The notes under the pieces: model-generated
Told to the model about the DNA's origin: nothing
Database searches by the model: none
Seen by the model: only the letters and a program-made list of their open reading frames with translations
Position numbers and translations under genes: made by a program
NCBI RefSeq assembly: GCF_947172395.1
Contig: NC_069105.1
Location: forward strand, 7,833,971-7,897,970
DNA length: 64,000 nt
From: Bicyclus anynana
Lineage: Eukaryota; Arthropoda; Insecta; Lepidoptera; Nymphalidae
Reading direction: 5' to 3'
In this document: positions 24,901 to 36,936 of the stretch, one piece after another
Layout: every line of letters starts with the position of its first letter
How positions within the stretch are numbered: the first letter of the stretch is position 1

Positions 24901-27900
24901 GCGTTCCGGTACGATGCCGTGTAGAAACCGAAAGGGGTGTGGATTTTCATCCTCCTCCAAACAAGTTAGCCCGCTTCCATCTTAGACTGCATCATCACTT
25001 ACCATCAGGTGAGATTGTAGTCAAGGGCTAACTTGTAAAGAATAAAAAAAAAAAAAATAGGATAGTCAATTAAATGCATATAGCTTTGAATTACATTAAT
25101 AAAAAATTTAATTGAATTTAAAGCATTTTGCAAAGCTTTTTATTAGGTAGATAATATTCCTACTTATTGAATTTTATTAAAGAGTTAGTTACAATAGACG
25201 AGGTATTATGTGCGGGGTGTGCAATTATATTATATGCACCTGTCAATCAATACATCTCTTTGAAAAATTGATCTACATTATGATTTCGGATGCGGGGTGA
25301 AACAGGGAGAGCTTACGTCGCTTAAGCTGTACAATATCTACGATAATACTAATACAGTATACTTATAAGTATGATCTGCACTCATGTATAGCACGAAGTA
25401 CGTAAGTAAGTATGTCATAGTAAGTATGTAGTAAATAAATAAACAAACAATTACTCAGCATGTTGTTGTCATTACAAATTAATATTAATAAAGTTGAGAA
25501 TTTACTGCTTCAACGACTCAATTGATTTGACAACTTTATCAGCGAATACGTAAATTCTGCTAGAGCTTAAATGATATTGTAGACTTACTTATGTAAAGAG
25601 TCCATAGCTTCTGGATCGTCACCGAATACAGTTTGATAGTTTTGGTTGTATTTCACCCGTAGAGCTTGTTTTAAACCGAGCTGGAAACCATAATATTTTG
25701 TTTAGACGTTAAAACAAATTTACGAAATATTCGAGGCCTTGTTTAGGGAACTAATGTTTGTAATGCTTTAGATAATATATCTGTAGATACTAGATAGATG
25801 CGAAAATTACCCAAAAAAACGAATTTATTCAAACTTTAACATTTTGATTTTATTGAAATTGTACAAACAGCTTATTCACTATTTTGGTCTATATTGATAA
25901 TAAACCTTCACCTATTGAAGTAGACAACAAAGTGTCATCTATATACTTTATAATATCCACCGTAAGCACCGGATGACATTTGTAGTTTGCATCATGGTAT
26001 GTGGATGACATTTTATCAATTGTTTTGTTTTTTATTTTGATGGGTTGATAAAAAAGACCAAAATAGGGAAAATGCCAGCAGGTAGGAAATCTAATTAAGA
26101 AGAAGATGCTTTAAATTTTTTGGGATTTTTAAGCTTCTTGGGAATTTACGCAAGGCAATTTACTTTTACTGGTGTAAGTACCTTATTCTCCAAAAGTCGG
26201 AACTGTAAACTCTGGAACCCGGACGCCGGTCGCAGATAGTGCCTGAAGTCCATGAAGTCGAGTGGAGTCATGGTTTCCAGGATCATCACCTGGTCCACTA
26301 GAAGCTGGAATCAGTCAGTCTCATATGAAACTAAATCTGTCTGTAATTTCAAAGTAACCTTGCTTGACGTTATTTACATGATACCAAAACACAAATAAGC
26401 TTTTTGAAAATTTTTATCTGTCTGTCTTTCTGTCTGTTTGTCTAGGCTAATCTTTGAAACAGCTGAACCGATGGGAGTTACACTTGAAGACAGTGGAGGT
26501 TATTGAGCAACATGTGTTTTTATCCCAGAAAAATCCATGGTTCCTGCGAGATAGTGAAAAATTTAATTTCACGAGGACGCGTCAGGCGTCCGCTTAGTTT
26601 AATACAAGCAATTGCATTGTCCGCAAAGAAGTATTATTTTTTCGGATAAATTTCTCTGTAAGTCCCTGTCTATTTCGTTCATCTGGCTATTTAATTTACA
26701 TTCAAAGAGCTATAATGCTGTCAATATTTTGGCCACTATGCATCTCTGTGATGGAATCGAGGATGTTTTAGCTTTACTACCAACACATAAACGTCCCAAG
26801 GTGCAGGAATGGCGTCCCCGCACTGGAAAGCGCAGTATTGGTCGATCCCCCACCAGGTGGACCGAGGATATCAAGCGGGTTGCAGAAAGCCGCTGGATGC
26901 CGGCGGCTCGAGACCTTTGTGCTTGGTGCTTGGAGGTCCATGCAAGAGGCCTATGTCCAGCAGTGGACGTCTATCGGCTGATAATAATGATGATTATGAT
27001 GATGATCTAGTTTCTTGATTAATATTATTTGTGGTGCATATGAAAAGAATTCGGTAAATAAGACACATTTTTGTCAAATCTTAGCGAGCACACTATCAAG
27101 ACATGAGAGCCCTACGTCACCAGTTTTGCCGATAAAAAGTGACGGGGCCGGTCGGGGTCGGGAGTCAGGGCTCTAAGTTAATTTATCAAGCCTACGCGCA
27201 ATTTAATATCAAAACAACGCGAGATACGAACATTTAAAATCATAACAATTTGATTAAAACGACTACGGTCAAGTACTACGCACTGATTGACTGTCCTTTT
27301 TACCCGAATACGGCGAACAATCAAATATTATAAAAATTTTTGGCTGGTGGGAGGCTTCGGCCGTGGCTAGTTACCACCCTACCGGCAAAGACGTACCGCC
27401 AAGCGATTTAGCGTTCCGGTACGATGTCGTGTAGAAACCGAAAGGGGTGTGGATTTTCATCCTCCTCCTAACAAGTTAGCCCGCTTCCATCTTAGACTGC
27501 ATCATCACTTACCATCAGGTGAGATTGTAGTCAAGGGCTAACTTGTAAAGAATAAAAAAAAAAAAAAAAAATGGAAGTTTTAACTCTGCCTTGCCTGTAT
27601 ATATTTCAATTAGCGCTTTTTGTTAAATCTAATATGAATCTGTTTGTGAAGGCACAGGACCAAAGCAATAGAAACTTAAGACATCCCCAAAAATTAGTCT
27701 TGGGCAGATTTCCCAGAACTGCAATGCAACATACCTAAAAAGTTGCCATTGTATGGGTATTAAAATATTTAATTCGTTGCCCGAAAACATGAAATTATTG
27801 CCCTATAAAAAATTTAAACCCGCACTTAGAAAGTGGCTCATTAATTATGGATTTTATTCAACTAGAGATTTTTTTAATTATAAAAGCAAATAAAAAACTA

Positions 27901-30900
27901 TGTATTGTGACATTTTTAATATTTCAATTTTTTTTTTGTTTGTATTTATTAATTATGTTTATGACATTGTTAAGATTATTATTATATTATTATTATTTGA
28001 CATAAGTACTCGTACCTGCACAGATTGTAATTTTTTACTTGTTCTAATTTTTATTTTTTGATTAATCATCTGCTATTGAATTAATTTTTTTTATATTTTG
28101 TTAATAGTATTTGTAATATAAATTGTTGTATGCCAGAAATGGCTGAATACATTAGAATGTATGTGTTCTCAGCAAAATAAATAAATGAAATGAAAAATGA
28201 AATGAAATGAACATAAATAAAGGAGTTTGAACCATTGGCAAACAACGTGGCAATACTGCCAGTCTCAGTATTAAAAAATAATACTGTACCTTGAGAATTA
28301 GTACGACTCTGTTTAGCCTCTTCAAGATTTCCATGGTGTGACTCTCATCTAGACCTTCCACGTCCAGCAGAGACCTCACCGAATCCACTTCGAAGATTAT
28401 CTGCTTGAACCATAGCTCGTACGCTGGAAATGAATGTTATATCAAAATCAAAGGAAAGAAAGAATTTTACAAGAAAGTTATTTCAAAATTATTTGGTAAT
28501 TTTAAGAGCTGGATTGGATGGTAAAAATAATTGAATCAAATTATCATCATCATCACCATTAACAACTCACTGTTGAACACGAGTCTCGTCTCAGTATAAG
28601 AGGGATTAGGCTAATAGTCCACCACGCTGGCCCAATGCGGATTGGCAAACTTCACACACGTAGAGAATTAAGAAATTTAAAGGTATGCAGGTTTCCTCAC
28701 GATGTTTTCCTTCACCGTTTGAGATTTAATTTCAAATAATAAAAAAAACCAACTGTGATTTTTGTTGCACTATGGTTAGACTTCATTTTATTTTAAAGAT
28801 TAATTATTAAAATGAATAATGTTGATAATGGCGTTGATGATCACAGAAAATTATCTTAGAAATGCCACCACATACGTAGATAAATAAAATAAAAAAAATA
28901 AAGCCTTTTATTTACATTACTTATATATAATTTTGTGAGAATTACCTACTTTTTAAAAATTAGTATGTAACTATTTTTAAATTATTATTTATTTAAAAAA
29001 TAAACTATATTTTGCTGGAACCCGCCTCAGGTAAAGGTCTCTTCCAAAGATTTCCATTTTTCCCGATCATACGTATACCTAGATATCTTACATTTTTGTG
29101 TCTTCTAGCTATATCTACGTTTAAATTTACCACTACTTCTACCAACCTTGATGTGTCACTATAAACAGATGCTCGTCATGAACAGGTTTGGAAGACTCAG
29201 CGCTGAGCATCCTCTGAGCACTGAGCAATTTGTCCAGCATCAGGTATTCGCCATAGAGCATACCAGCCTCGTTGCCCAAGTGGTCACCATCTTGGGCCGA
29301 GTCGTCTGTCACCGACCTGACAAAAAGAAATCATAATTGAAAAAGGAACCCTTACAGTGGCGTATCTAGGACTAGCTGATGCCGCGCGGTTTTACCCGCG
29401 TGGTTCCCGTTCCTGCAGGAATACGGGGATAATATATATCCTATAGCCTTCCTCGGTAAATGGGCTATCTAACACTGAAAGACTTTTTCAAATCGGACCA
29501 GTAGTTTCTGAGATTAGCGCGTTCAAACACACAAAAAAACTCTTCAGCTTTATAATATTAGTATAGAAATATTAGTATAGATTACTTTTTTAGAGGAAGC
29601 TGGGCCCTGACATACCATTGAGCGCCATTGTTTGTTAACCGACTTCAAAAAGGAGGAGGTTCTCAATTAACTAATTTTAAAAATTCTTTTTTGATTGAAA
29701 GAGCTTCCAGATTGGTCCCATTTTATTTTCATGAAAATCGGTCTAGTAATTATGTGTTAAAATCAAAATAACTGAAATACATCTTTGAAGAGGGTTAAGT
29801 TTAAAAAATAAAATGAAAATTAATCATTCAATACTATCCGTCCGCAACAGGCAACTAGGCAACCTATTTGCAAGTGTCACTGTGAATGTTATCTACATTT
29901 GTTTCTTATGACTAATAAATATCAGACGAGGGTGTATATTTCTAATGTCAGATCTTAGGGAGAGAAAAAGGTGCAACAAATTGGCTAATTCTAATTCTTA
30001 ACGCCCAAACCTAAAAAAGAAAGATTCCAATAACTTTGTCTTATAGTCAATACCACAAACTCAAGCCGGTTTATATTCGATATAATTTCAGAAACCGGTT
30101 TAATTTTTAAACAAGTTTGATTAAAAAAATTCCGCGCTTGCACATGCATAATGTTTTTTACGACCGCATTTTTTTTAATGTCATCTAATTATACCATAAT
30201 TTTAACGAAAATTATTTATCTTACTTCTATACTATTATTATAAATAGGTAAAGTTTGTCGTGTCGTATCGAGATAACCTTTATGTACCTACTGAACTGAT
30301 TTTGAAAATTCATTAATATTAATTAAGCCTCGTTATTTGTGTGTGTCATAGACTATATTTTATCCCCGCATAATCACGAGACCGAGAACTACACACGTAA
30401 ACCGCAAGGCGTCGGTTAGTTATGACTAAAGAGACAATATCATTGTTTATCTTAGATCATAGTCTATCTGTCAATTAATCATTGTACGTAATCGTTATTG
30501 GTCTTAATTAATATGTCTTTGAGTTAAATTGATCAACATTTTTTAATTCGGTTATAGAAAGGTCTTGCGGATGAGTCTTAGGTCGAACCAATATGCGGGC
30601 TTGCCGTTCCAGCAGTTTGGGACACCAACGTCTATCGGCTCTTCGAACTATGATATAGGTATTTTGATTTTGATAATGACAATAGGTAATCCAAAGATAG
30701 CTTAGGAGTGGAGTTAGGTCAAAACTCTAATCGGTAAACACTATCTAATATGTAAAATTTATTTGCGAAAACATGTAATTGGCTATAATCTGTTTTCTAT
30801 GTTGTTACTTTTATTATCTTTGTATTTAGCTGTAAGTTTTCCTTTCTAAATAAATAAAATAAATAAATAACACACTAAGTATAGGTATATTAAGAGACAT

Positions 30901-33900
30901 ATAAGTCCTGTTACAGGTAGGTATTCTATTTTATGATGACGGTTTTGTTTTCTTATATATTAAACGGGGTTCGTGTGACGTACGCCTCCCTTGCATAAAC
31001 TATATAACCAAACAATGCAGTAGGTCAGGGCTGTCCAAAGCGGATACGATTTAGCCCATTGTTATGGGGTAAAGGTATCAAATTTATTCAAAGGTATTCT
31101 AAACTTCGAGTCCGCTTTGAGTAAGAGGCCTATGAGTCTAGGAAAACAAATTATAGCTGACTGACTGGATAGGTGCGTTGCAATATTAGGGCGGACTAGA
31201 AAATTATTAGATATACCTATAGATTTAATAGATTTTGTGAATATATTTCATAGGTACATGATACAAGAAGCAGAATTCATAATCTTAGGTAGTAATGATA
31301 TATTGTAAAGATTTTAAAAAAGCAACTGATGAGTTTATTGCTGGCTCTTCTTAGCACAGTCAGTCAGTCAAAAAACAGTCAAACTTGACGGTTCCAAAGT
31401 GCATCCAAACTAAGTCTACTTGAATTGACGAATTTTGAATTATTAAGGACACGGACTGCATGCAGCCTTGCCTTAGCTCGAACAGCTAAGTAAATGATAC
31501 TAGATAGGAATGCTCTTCATCTGACGTATTACGTTTCATTCAATAGTTTCAATCGCCTTCTTATATTTAACCACCCGCCTACATGTAAATAAGCAGGTCA
31601 TATTGCAATCAATGCAGCATAACTAATTAATCATCTATTATAAGTTATTATCTATACTAATATTATAAAGAGGTAAAGTTTGTAAGTTTGTAAGTTTGTC
31701 ACATTTTTTAAATGGGGTAATCTTCGGAACTACTGGTCCGATTTTAAAAATTCTTTCACCAGTAGAATGCTACATTATCGGGGAGTGCTATAGGCTATAT
31801 TTTATATCTATACTAATATTATAAAGAGGTAAAGTTTGTAAGTTTGTCACATTTTTTAAATGGGGTAATCTTCGGAACTACTGGTCCGATTTTAAAAATT
31901 CTTTCACCAGTAGAATGCTACATTATCGGGGAGTGCTATAGGCTATATTTTATATTGGTATCATATATATTAGCCGAGTTATCACAGTTTTTATCATACA
32001 GGTCGGACTGAAAATCCTCTTAAACAGACTTATTCGCATGCGCTGCCTTAACTATTGTGTAAAATTGAAATTAATGTATGGAGACTTTATGTATCTTTAA
32101 AAGTTCTACAAAAAAGTCCGCGACACCATATATCTATCTTCTATATATTAGCAGATATAGTACCTTTTGTGTTTTAAAAATTATTAATTTTATATACTTA
32201 GGTTTACGTCATTATTTATACAACTAAACTTTAATCCTTATTAAAATAAATTATTTAATAATCACAAGGATATTATGGAGATAAGATTTGCCCTTTACAG
32301 TATGTTAATTACTTAAATAGTTTCGGAGATAATACAAAATTTCTAAAAGACGCAGAAATTCCGCTATATGACGCCCGGCGCTTTCATTTACTTAGTTCCC
32401 GTTCCCGTGTGAATATGGGGATCAAACATAGCCTATGACACTTGCAAATAACGTAGCTTTCTATTGGTAAAACAATTTTCCAAATCGGTCCAGTAAATTC
32501 AGAGATTACCTCCTACAACCACACGAACTTTACCTCTTTATATTATTAGCATAGAAGTCTCTATTTCTCTTGGTCATACCACCACTCTCGAAGGACTGGA
32601 CCGATTTTGCTAAGGGTAGGAGTAGGGTAGGGTACGGGTAGGGAAGTGTAGGGGTAGTGCAGTGGTAGGATAGGTTTAGGGCCGGGTTTAGGGTAGTGGT
32701 AGGGTAGGGGTAGAGGTAGGGTAGTGGTAGGGTAGGGGTAGGATAGGCGTGAGATAGGGGTACGGGTGGGATAGGGGTAGGATGGGGGTAGGGTGTAGGT
32801 AAGGTAGGGGTAGAGTAGGAGTAGGTTTGGGGTAGGGGTAGGGGTTGGGTAGGGTTGGGGTAGTGGTAGGGTAGGGGTAGGGTAGGGTAGGGGTAGTAGT
32901 AAAGTTGACATCGAAATTTACGCGGACGAAGTCGCGGGCGTCCGCTAGTATTATAATAACTTGATAACATTGCATAATATTTTATTACATCAATGTCATT
33001 AAGTAAGTAGATACTTGAGTTGTGGTTGTAATATAAAAAGAAACCTATCCTATAAGTTTAGCTTTCTTAGTACTTAGTAGGTCTATAAAACATTTTAGTT
33101 GAATATTATTATGTATATATATACAAGTACACATATTTTTCCGACCCCACTTAAGTGGGATAAGGGTAAGGAGATGATGATGATACAAGTACTTTTCACT
33201 TTTCAAGTCTATCTGTAAGTATTGACTCTACCACTGGTACAGCAAGCAGATTCTATCAAGTAAAGCCAGGCAAGAAACTCAGAAGTTATGTATTTATTTA
33301 CTAGCGGACCCGGTCAAGCTTCGCTTTGACTTTGTGCACTAATTCCCTATCCCTACCCTACCCTACTCCTACTCTACCCTACAAAAACAATCATTGGCTG
33401 GCTGGTGGGAGGCTTCGACCGTTGCTAGTGCCACGACCCTACCGGCAAAGACGTACCGCCAAGCGATTTAGCGTTCCGGTACGATGCCGTGTAGAAACCG
33501 AAAGGGGTGTGGATTTTCATCCTCCTCCTAACAAGTTAGCCCGCTTCCATCTTAGACTGCATCATCACTTACCATCAGGTGAGATTGTAGTCAAGGGCTA
33601 ATTTGAAAAGAAAAAAAAAATACTGTGCAACGGATTTAAGAATGAAATGTAACGAAAACTCATCGTATAGAGTTTCCACGCGGACGAAATCGTTAGTACT
33701 CGTATAGTAGGGTACACTTTTTTTATGGTCTGTAATAGTTTATTATCGTTCTACTAGACTGAAAAATTTCTTTTCATATTTTTTTGAGACGTGATCATAT
33801 GAAAATTTTAGTTTTTTAATATGTTTTTGACAATACAAGGAAAACGCCTGTCGGCTACGTTTAGTACATAAAGTGGACGACAAAATAGAAGACAGCGCTT

Positions 33901-35096
33901 TTGACGTTTGGAAAATTTGAAAAATACATGATTTTTGAATTAAGTTTTAAAAGAAATTAATACCGATATATTTCGGACCCTTATTCCATCTACTACACAG
34001 AATTAATATTGTTTACATTTTCGATATGAGTCAACTACCCTATTAACTGAAGTAAAGTATTCAGAGTGGCAACCCTAGCCCTAAAGCTAACAGTAACAGG
34101 TAGCTGTTTCCTATTCAATTTTTATTTTTCCTTTACTTAATTGTTTCGCGGAAGCTCAGGTAAAAATTTTACCTGTTGTCAGGGGTGTCAATCAAAGCTC
34201 TAAAAGGTTCTGTGTTATTTTAGTCTTGGAAAGTGCCGGTATATAAATTAATGATTTCCGGTAAGGTGTTTGTTTTTTACAGAATTTATTACAGGATGTT
34301 CTGTATTTGTTCCGTATGACGGTATGTAACTATGTATAAGCAAGTTTGTATATGTAGATTTTTTAATTCTTAAGTACAAGTTAGCCCTTGACTACAATCT
34401 CACCTAATGGTCAGTGATGATGCAATGATGGAAGCGGGATGAAAAACCACATCCCTTTAGGTTTCTACACGACATCGTATTGTTTTGCGGTAACTACGTC
34501 TTTGCTGTAGGGTGCTAACTAGCCACGGCCGAAGCCTCCTACCAGCCAGACCTGGACGGGGATCGAACCCAGGACCTGTCTTGTAAATCCACCGCGCATA
34601 CCACTGCACCACGGAGGCCGTTTAGGGACATTTTCTTATTTCTATGTAGCATCCACTTTGTTGATTTACAATTTAAATGAATTGAGACACTAATAAGTAA
34701 AAATACATAGTTAACGATTTTAAAAATCTTTAACTTACATAAATTTTATTAACAATACAATTGTAATTCAAATGAAAATAATAATAATTATTATTAGAAA
34801 TTAAAACAACGCTCGACATGATGAATATCAAATTGTTAAATTTGTCGTCAAAAAATTCGCGCGATGAAATCAAAAAATCCAATTAAAAATTACCTACTTC
34901 TTGCAAAACAAGTTGGGAAAAATGCTATGCAGGTAGTAATGATTGATGTGTGAGTTGTGTGACCAATCAGATATCCAATTATTTACCTACTCAATTTTCT
35001 TTTTGCATTCAAATTCATCAATTTGCACTAAAAAAGATAATGTGAGTATTACCATTACTATTTATTAAATTAAACTTACCTCATAGGGCACGCCAT
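21931..35096 (-). CDS. v: Tryptophan 2,3-dioxygenase (vermilion)
   Basis: Heme enzyme that opens the tryptophan ring to N-formylkynurenine, the first step to kynurenine and, in insects, ommochrome eye and wing pigments. Coding exons in transcript order: 35096-35080, 29316-29147, 28423-28290, 26304-26182, 25680-25589, 24697-24553, 23823-23574, 22988-22895, 22168-21931; all join in frame (420 residues, TAA). The first coding exon gives only MACPM plus two bases. Landmarks: KIYGEYLMLDKLL-like GMLYGEYLMLDKLL, DEHLFIVTHQAYELWFKQ (distal His), PASGFQSLQFR, SIFDPAVHDAL, QPHQLLTLLMD, KWRYNHV (heme-ligand His), GTGGSSGYQYLRS and SDRYKVFLDLFNLS. The C-terminus has an Asn/Gly/Glu-rich extension that Drosophila vermilion lacks. 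A minus-strand AATAAA lies at 21922-21917, directly after the stop. Confidence 0.97.
23932..24122 (-). mobile_element. Helitron-like element, complete
   Basis: Reverse copy with CTAGCTGACGCCGCGCGG at one end and ATATTAGTATAGA at the other; well conserved. It begins about 110 bp upstream of the acceptor of vermilion exon 23574-23823. Confidence 0.85.
24726..25057 (+). mobile_element. SINE family A, full length, in a vermilion intron
   Basis: About 330 bp: A box GTGGCGCAATGG, B box GGTTCAATCCCC, body, and tail GTAAAGAATAAAAAAAAAAA. This is the best full copy in the window. It begins 28 bp from the acceptor side of vermilion exon 24553-24697, antisense to the gene. Confidence 0.9.
25291..25341 (+). 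pseudogene. Reverse transcriptase relic
   Basis: Only 17 codons are readable, CGVKQGELTSLKLYNIY, which resemble the G(V)xQGxxxSPxLFN block of LINE reverse transcriptases. No further reading frame continues on either side. It lies in the vermilion intron between exons 24553-24697 and 25589-25680. Confidence 0.45.
26800..27008 (+). mobile_element. RTE LINE 3' fragment in a vermilion intron
   Basis: Readable as EWRPRTGKRSIGR, PTRWTEDIKRVAESRWM, then the 3' block and a (GAT)n tail at 26990-27007. This copy keeps the original C-terminal frame better than the others in the window. Confidence 0.8.
27341..27571 (+). mobile_element. SINE family A, 5' truncated
   Basis: Lacks the tRNA-like head; begins at GGCTGGTGGGAGGCTTCGG and ends in a long A run. 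Body nearly identical to 24726-25057, so recent. It lies in a vermilion intron. Confidence 0.88.
27650..28211 (+). mobile_element. LINE 3' fragment (reverse-transcriptase C-terminus plus tail) in a vermilion intron
   Basis: The frame 27750-27893 reads MGIKIFNSLPENMKLL then FKPALRKWLINYGFYS and a stop, a pattern seen at the C-terminus of CR1/Jockey-group reverse transcriptases. It is followed by an AT-rich 3' region and a tail of AAATG-type repeats ending near 28211. Upstream codons are frame-broken. It lies antisense to vermilion between its exons 26182-26304 and 28290-28423. Confidence 0.6.
28544..28740 (-). mobile_element. SINE family C 3' part
   Basis: Reverse copy: CATCATCATCACC tail, then GTCTCGTCTCAG, GGCCCAATGCGGATTGGC and CTCACGATGTTTTCCTTCAC. 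Truncated before the head. Confidence 0.8.
29371..29582 (-). mobile_element. Helitron-like element, complete
   Basis: CTAGCTGATGCCGCGCGG to TAATATTAGTATAGA, nearly the same as 23932-24122, so probably recent. It lies in the first vermilion intron. Confidence 0.85.
30236..30420 (+). mobile_element. Helitron-like element, diverged
   Basis: TCTATACTATTATTATAAAT start and GCAAGGCGTCGGTTAGT end with a divergent middle. Confidence 0.65.
30575..30655 (-). mobile_element. RTE LINE relic
   Basis: A short stretch containing TTGCCGTTCCAGCAGTTTGG and TATCGGCTCTTCGAACTATG, matching part of the recurrent RTE 3' end. Similar scraps occur at 15283-15320, 16868-16900 and 19728-19775. Confidence 0.6.
31651..31955 (+). 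repeat. Two Helitron 5' halves in direct tandem
   Basis: Units 31651-31806 and 31807-31955 both start TCTATACTAATATTATAAAG and run to GGCTATATTTTATA. They differ essentially only in the copy number of TTTGTAAG. Neither has the CTAG end. Confidence 0.85.
32366..32556 (-). mobile_element. Helitron-like element
   Basis: Reverse copy from GACGCCCGGCGCTTTCATT to TATTATTAGCATAGA. It directly abuts the minisatellite-bearing element that follows. Confidence 0.7.
32557..32947 (+). mobile_element. GCGGACGC-type Helitron carrying a GGGTAG minisatellite
   Basis: Starts TCTCTATTTCTCTTGGTC and ends GTCGCGGGCGTCCGCTAG. The middle 32617-32903 is an irregular array of GGGTA and GGGGTA units. Open frames rich in PYPTPTLP on the other strand are by-products of the array. 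Confidence 0.7.
32617..32903 (+). repeat. GGGTA/GGGGTAG minisatellite
   Basis: Irregular 5- and 6-base units on the plus strand, about 285 bp. Long G-tracts could form G-quadruplexes. Confidence 0.9.
33394..33620 (+). mobile_element. SINE family A, 5' truncated
   Basis: Begins at GGCTGGTGGGAGGCTTCG, immediately after a CCCTA-type repeat scrap, and ends with an A-rich tail. It truncates at nearly the same point as 27341-27571. Confidence 0.87.
34377..34621 (-). mobile_element. SINE family A
   Basis: Reverse-oriented copy with the tRNA-like head at 34550-34621 and body with small deletions. It lies in the long first intron of vermilion. Confidence 0.85.
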
Positions 35097-35371
35097 AATT
35101 AAAAAAAATCCTCTGATACGACTTCCAATAAAAAATAGTGCCAAATTCAAAAACAACGCGCGACGAAACACACGAAACGCGCGTACACCAGCCGCGTATT
35201 TTCTCAACACTAAATAATTTATCCGACTATCCGCATGAATACGATACTTACAGTCTAGCAATCGTGTAATTGGGCGACTGTTTTGACCACAGTTAAAAAT
35301 GATCATTTGAATCACTCTTATCAGAAATGAAGGAATCCACAGATGAACCAAAGTTACATAGCTCAACGAGT

Positions 35372-35613
35372 CGCGTAGCTCAACAAGTTGCGTGGGGTCC
35401 CAAGGTATTGGAATGGCGACTACGTGTTGGAAAGCAAAGTGCTAGAGGTCCTCCCTCTCCAAGGTGGGGAGGTTGTTGCGACTAGCGAGTCGCTGGGAGT
35501 TGTGCTGAATGCAGGCAGCTCAGGCCCGTTGGGTTTGGAAGTCATTACTGAAGACCTATGTCCTGCAGTGGACGTCCACCGGTTCATGTGATGATGATGA
35601 TAAATAATTCAAA
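35372..35613 (+). mobile_element. RTE LINE 3' fragment just upstream of vermilion
   Basis: Same 3' block, ending in GTGATGATGATGATAA. It begins about 280 bp upstream of the vermilion start codon, so it may overlap the promoter or 5' untranslated region. Confidence 0.75.
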
Positions 35614-36216
35614 TCATGATCAGTTTCGATGACCTCTAGGTATGTCTATTAAGTGCTGAAAAAAAATCATTATTTCCTAAGCTCCATAAACTCTTACCTA
35701 CTTCGTTATATCAATGGTTACCATAATTATGTAGCTTTAAATCACGACTTATCGTATTAATGTAATTTTAGATTTTCATCAGATACTCATTGTTATTATC
35801 TGTACTATTGCTATACTGTGGCAGTACAGTACATCGGTATTGCAGATTTCGTCAGCCATTTCTTGCCATGTGAGAACTGAGACCCACTCTCAGAAATTAC
35901 TGTTATTATTAATTAATGCACTGTACGATGAATTTATTACGCGTAAAAAAACTACGTAGGCTTATAGAATAATATCTACTTACTATTCTTTTGTATACAA
36001 CCTACTCATACCCAGTTGCGCAAATAGGCGTAGGTACTTAATTAAATAAACCCTCCGAAACTATGAAGATGTTTTTATAATAGTAATTTGTAAACTGAAT
36101 TAAGTATACTTACCGGTAATATCACCTACCCTAACAATATATTTTCTTAAAGTTTTTATTTTGTCGCCCAATTTATGAAAAAAAACCACTGGAACTTGTT
36201 TTTTTTTGTTTTATAG

Positions 36217-36542
36217 TTTTTTTTTATTCTTTACAAGTTAGCCTTTGATTACAATCTTACCATGCAATCTAAGATGGAAGCGGGCTAACTTGATAGGAGG
36301 AGGGTGAAAGTCCACACCCCTTTCGATTTCTACACATCGTACCGGAACGCTAAATCGCTTGGCGGTACGTCTTTGTCGGTATCTAGGGTGGTAAGTGGTA
36401 ACTAGCCCCGACCAAAGCCTCCCACCAGCCAGACCCGGACCTGGACAAATTAAGAAAACCTTAATCGGCCCAGCTGGGGATCGAACCCAGGACCTCCGTC
36501 TTGTAAATCCACCGCGCATACCACTGCGCCACGGAGGCCGTC
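36217..36542 (-). mobile_element. SINE family A, full length
   Basis: Reverse copy: T-rich tail at 36217-36237, body, then the head ending GCGCCACGGAGGCCGTC. It lies between vermilion and the helicase. Confidence 0.88.
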
Positions 36543-36602
36543 AAAATAGAGTAAGTTTGTTAGGTATAACGGAATATTTTAAATTAAGTACCTTTATAAT
36601 AT

Positions 36603-36936
36603 AGAGCCGTGATACCCCAGTGGTTTACGTCTGCCTTCGATTCGGAGGGCGTAGGTTCGAATCCGGCCAGGGCATGCACCTTCAACTTATCAGTTAAGTG
36701 TAATTTTAAGAAATTAAAAATCACGTGTCTCATACGGTGAATGAAAAACATCGCGAGGAAACCTGCATATAACCTACTTGAGAAATTTCTCAATTCTCTA
36801 TGTTACATACATACGTACAGAATTCTCCATTTAAGCACATTGGGTCAGCGTGGTGGACTATTAACCTAACCCCTCTCATTTTGAGAGGAGGCTCGTGCTC
36901 AACGGTGAGCCGAACACGGGTTGTTAGTGATGATGA
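36603..36936 (+). mobile_element. SINE family C, full-length-like
   Basis: tRNA-like head GTGATACCCCAGTGGTTTAC with B box GGTTCGAATCC, full body, and the end GAACACGGGTTGTTAGTGATG. It starts 60 bp after the SINE A copy ending at 36542. Confidence 0.85.

Noticed and set aside
32617..32903. Possible telomere-like repeat
   Set aside because: The insect telomere repeat is TTAGG. These irregular GGGTA/GGGGTA units are internal and linked to Helitron-like ends.
32530..32975. Three overlapping minus-strand frames rich in PYPTPTLPLP
   Set aside because: Low-complexity translation of the GGGTAG array; no start context, domain or conserved end.
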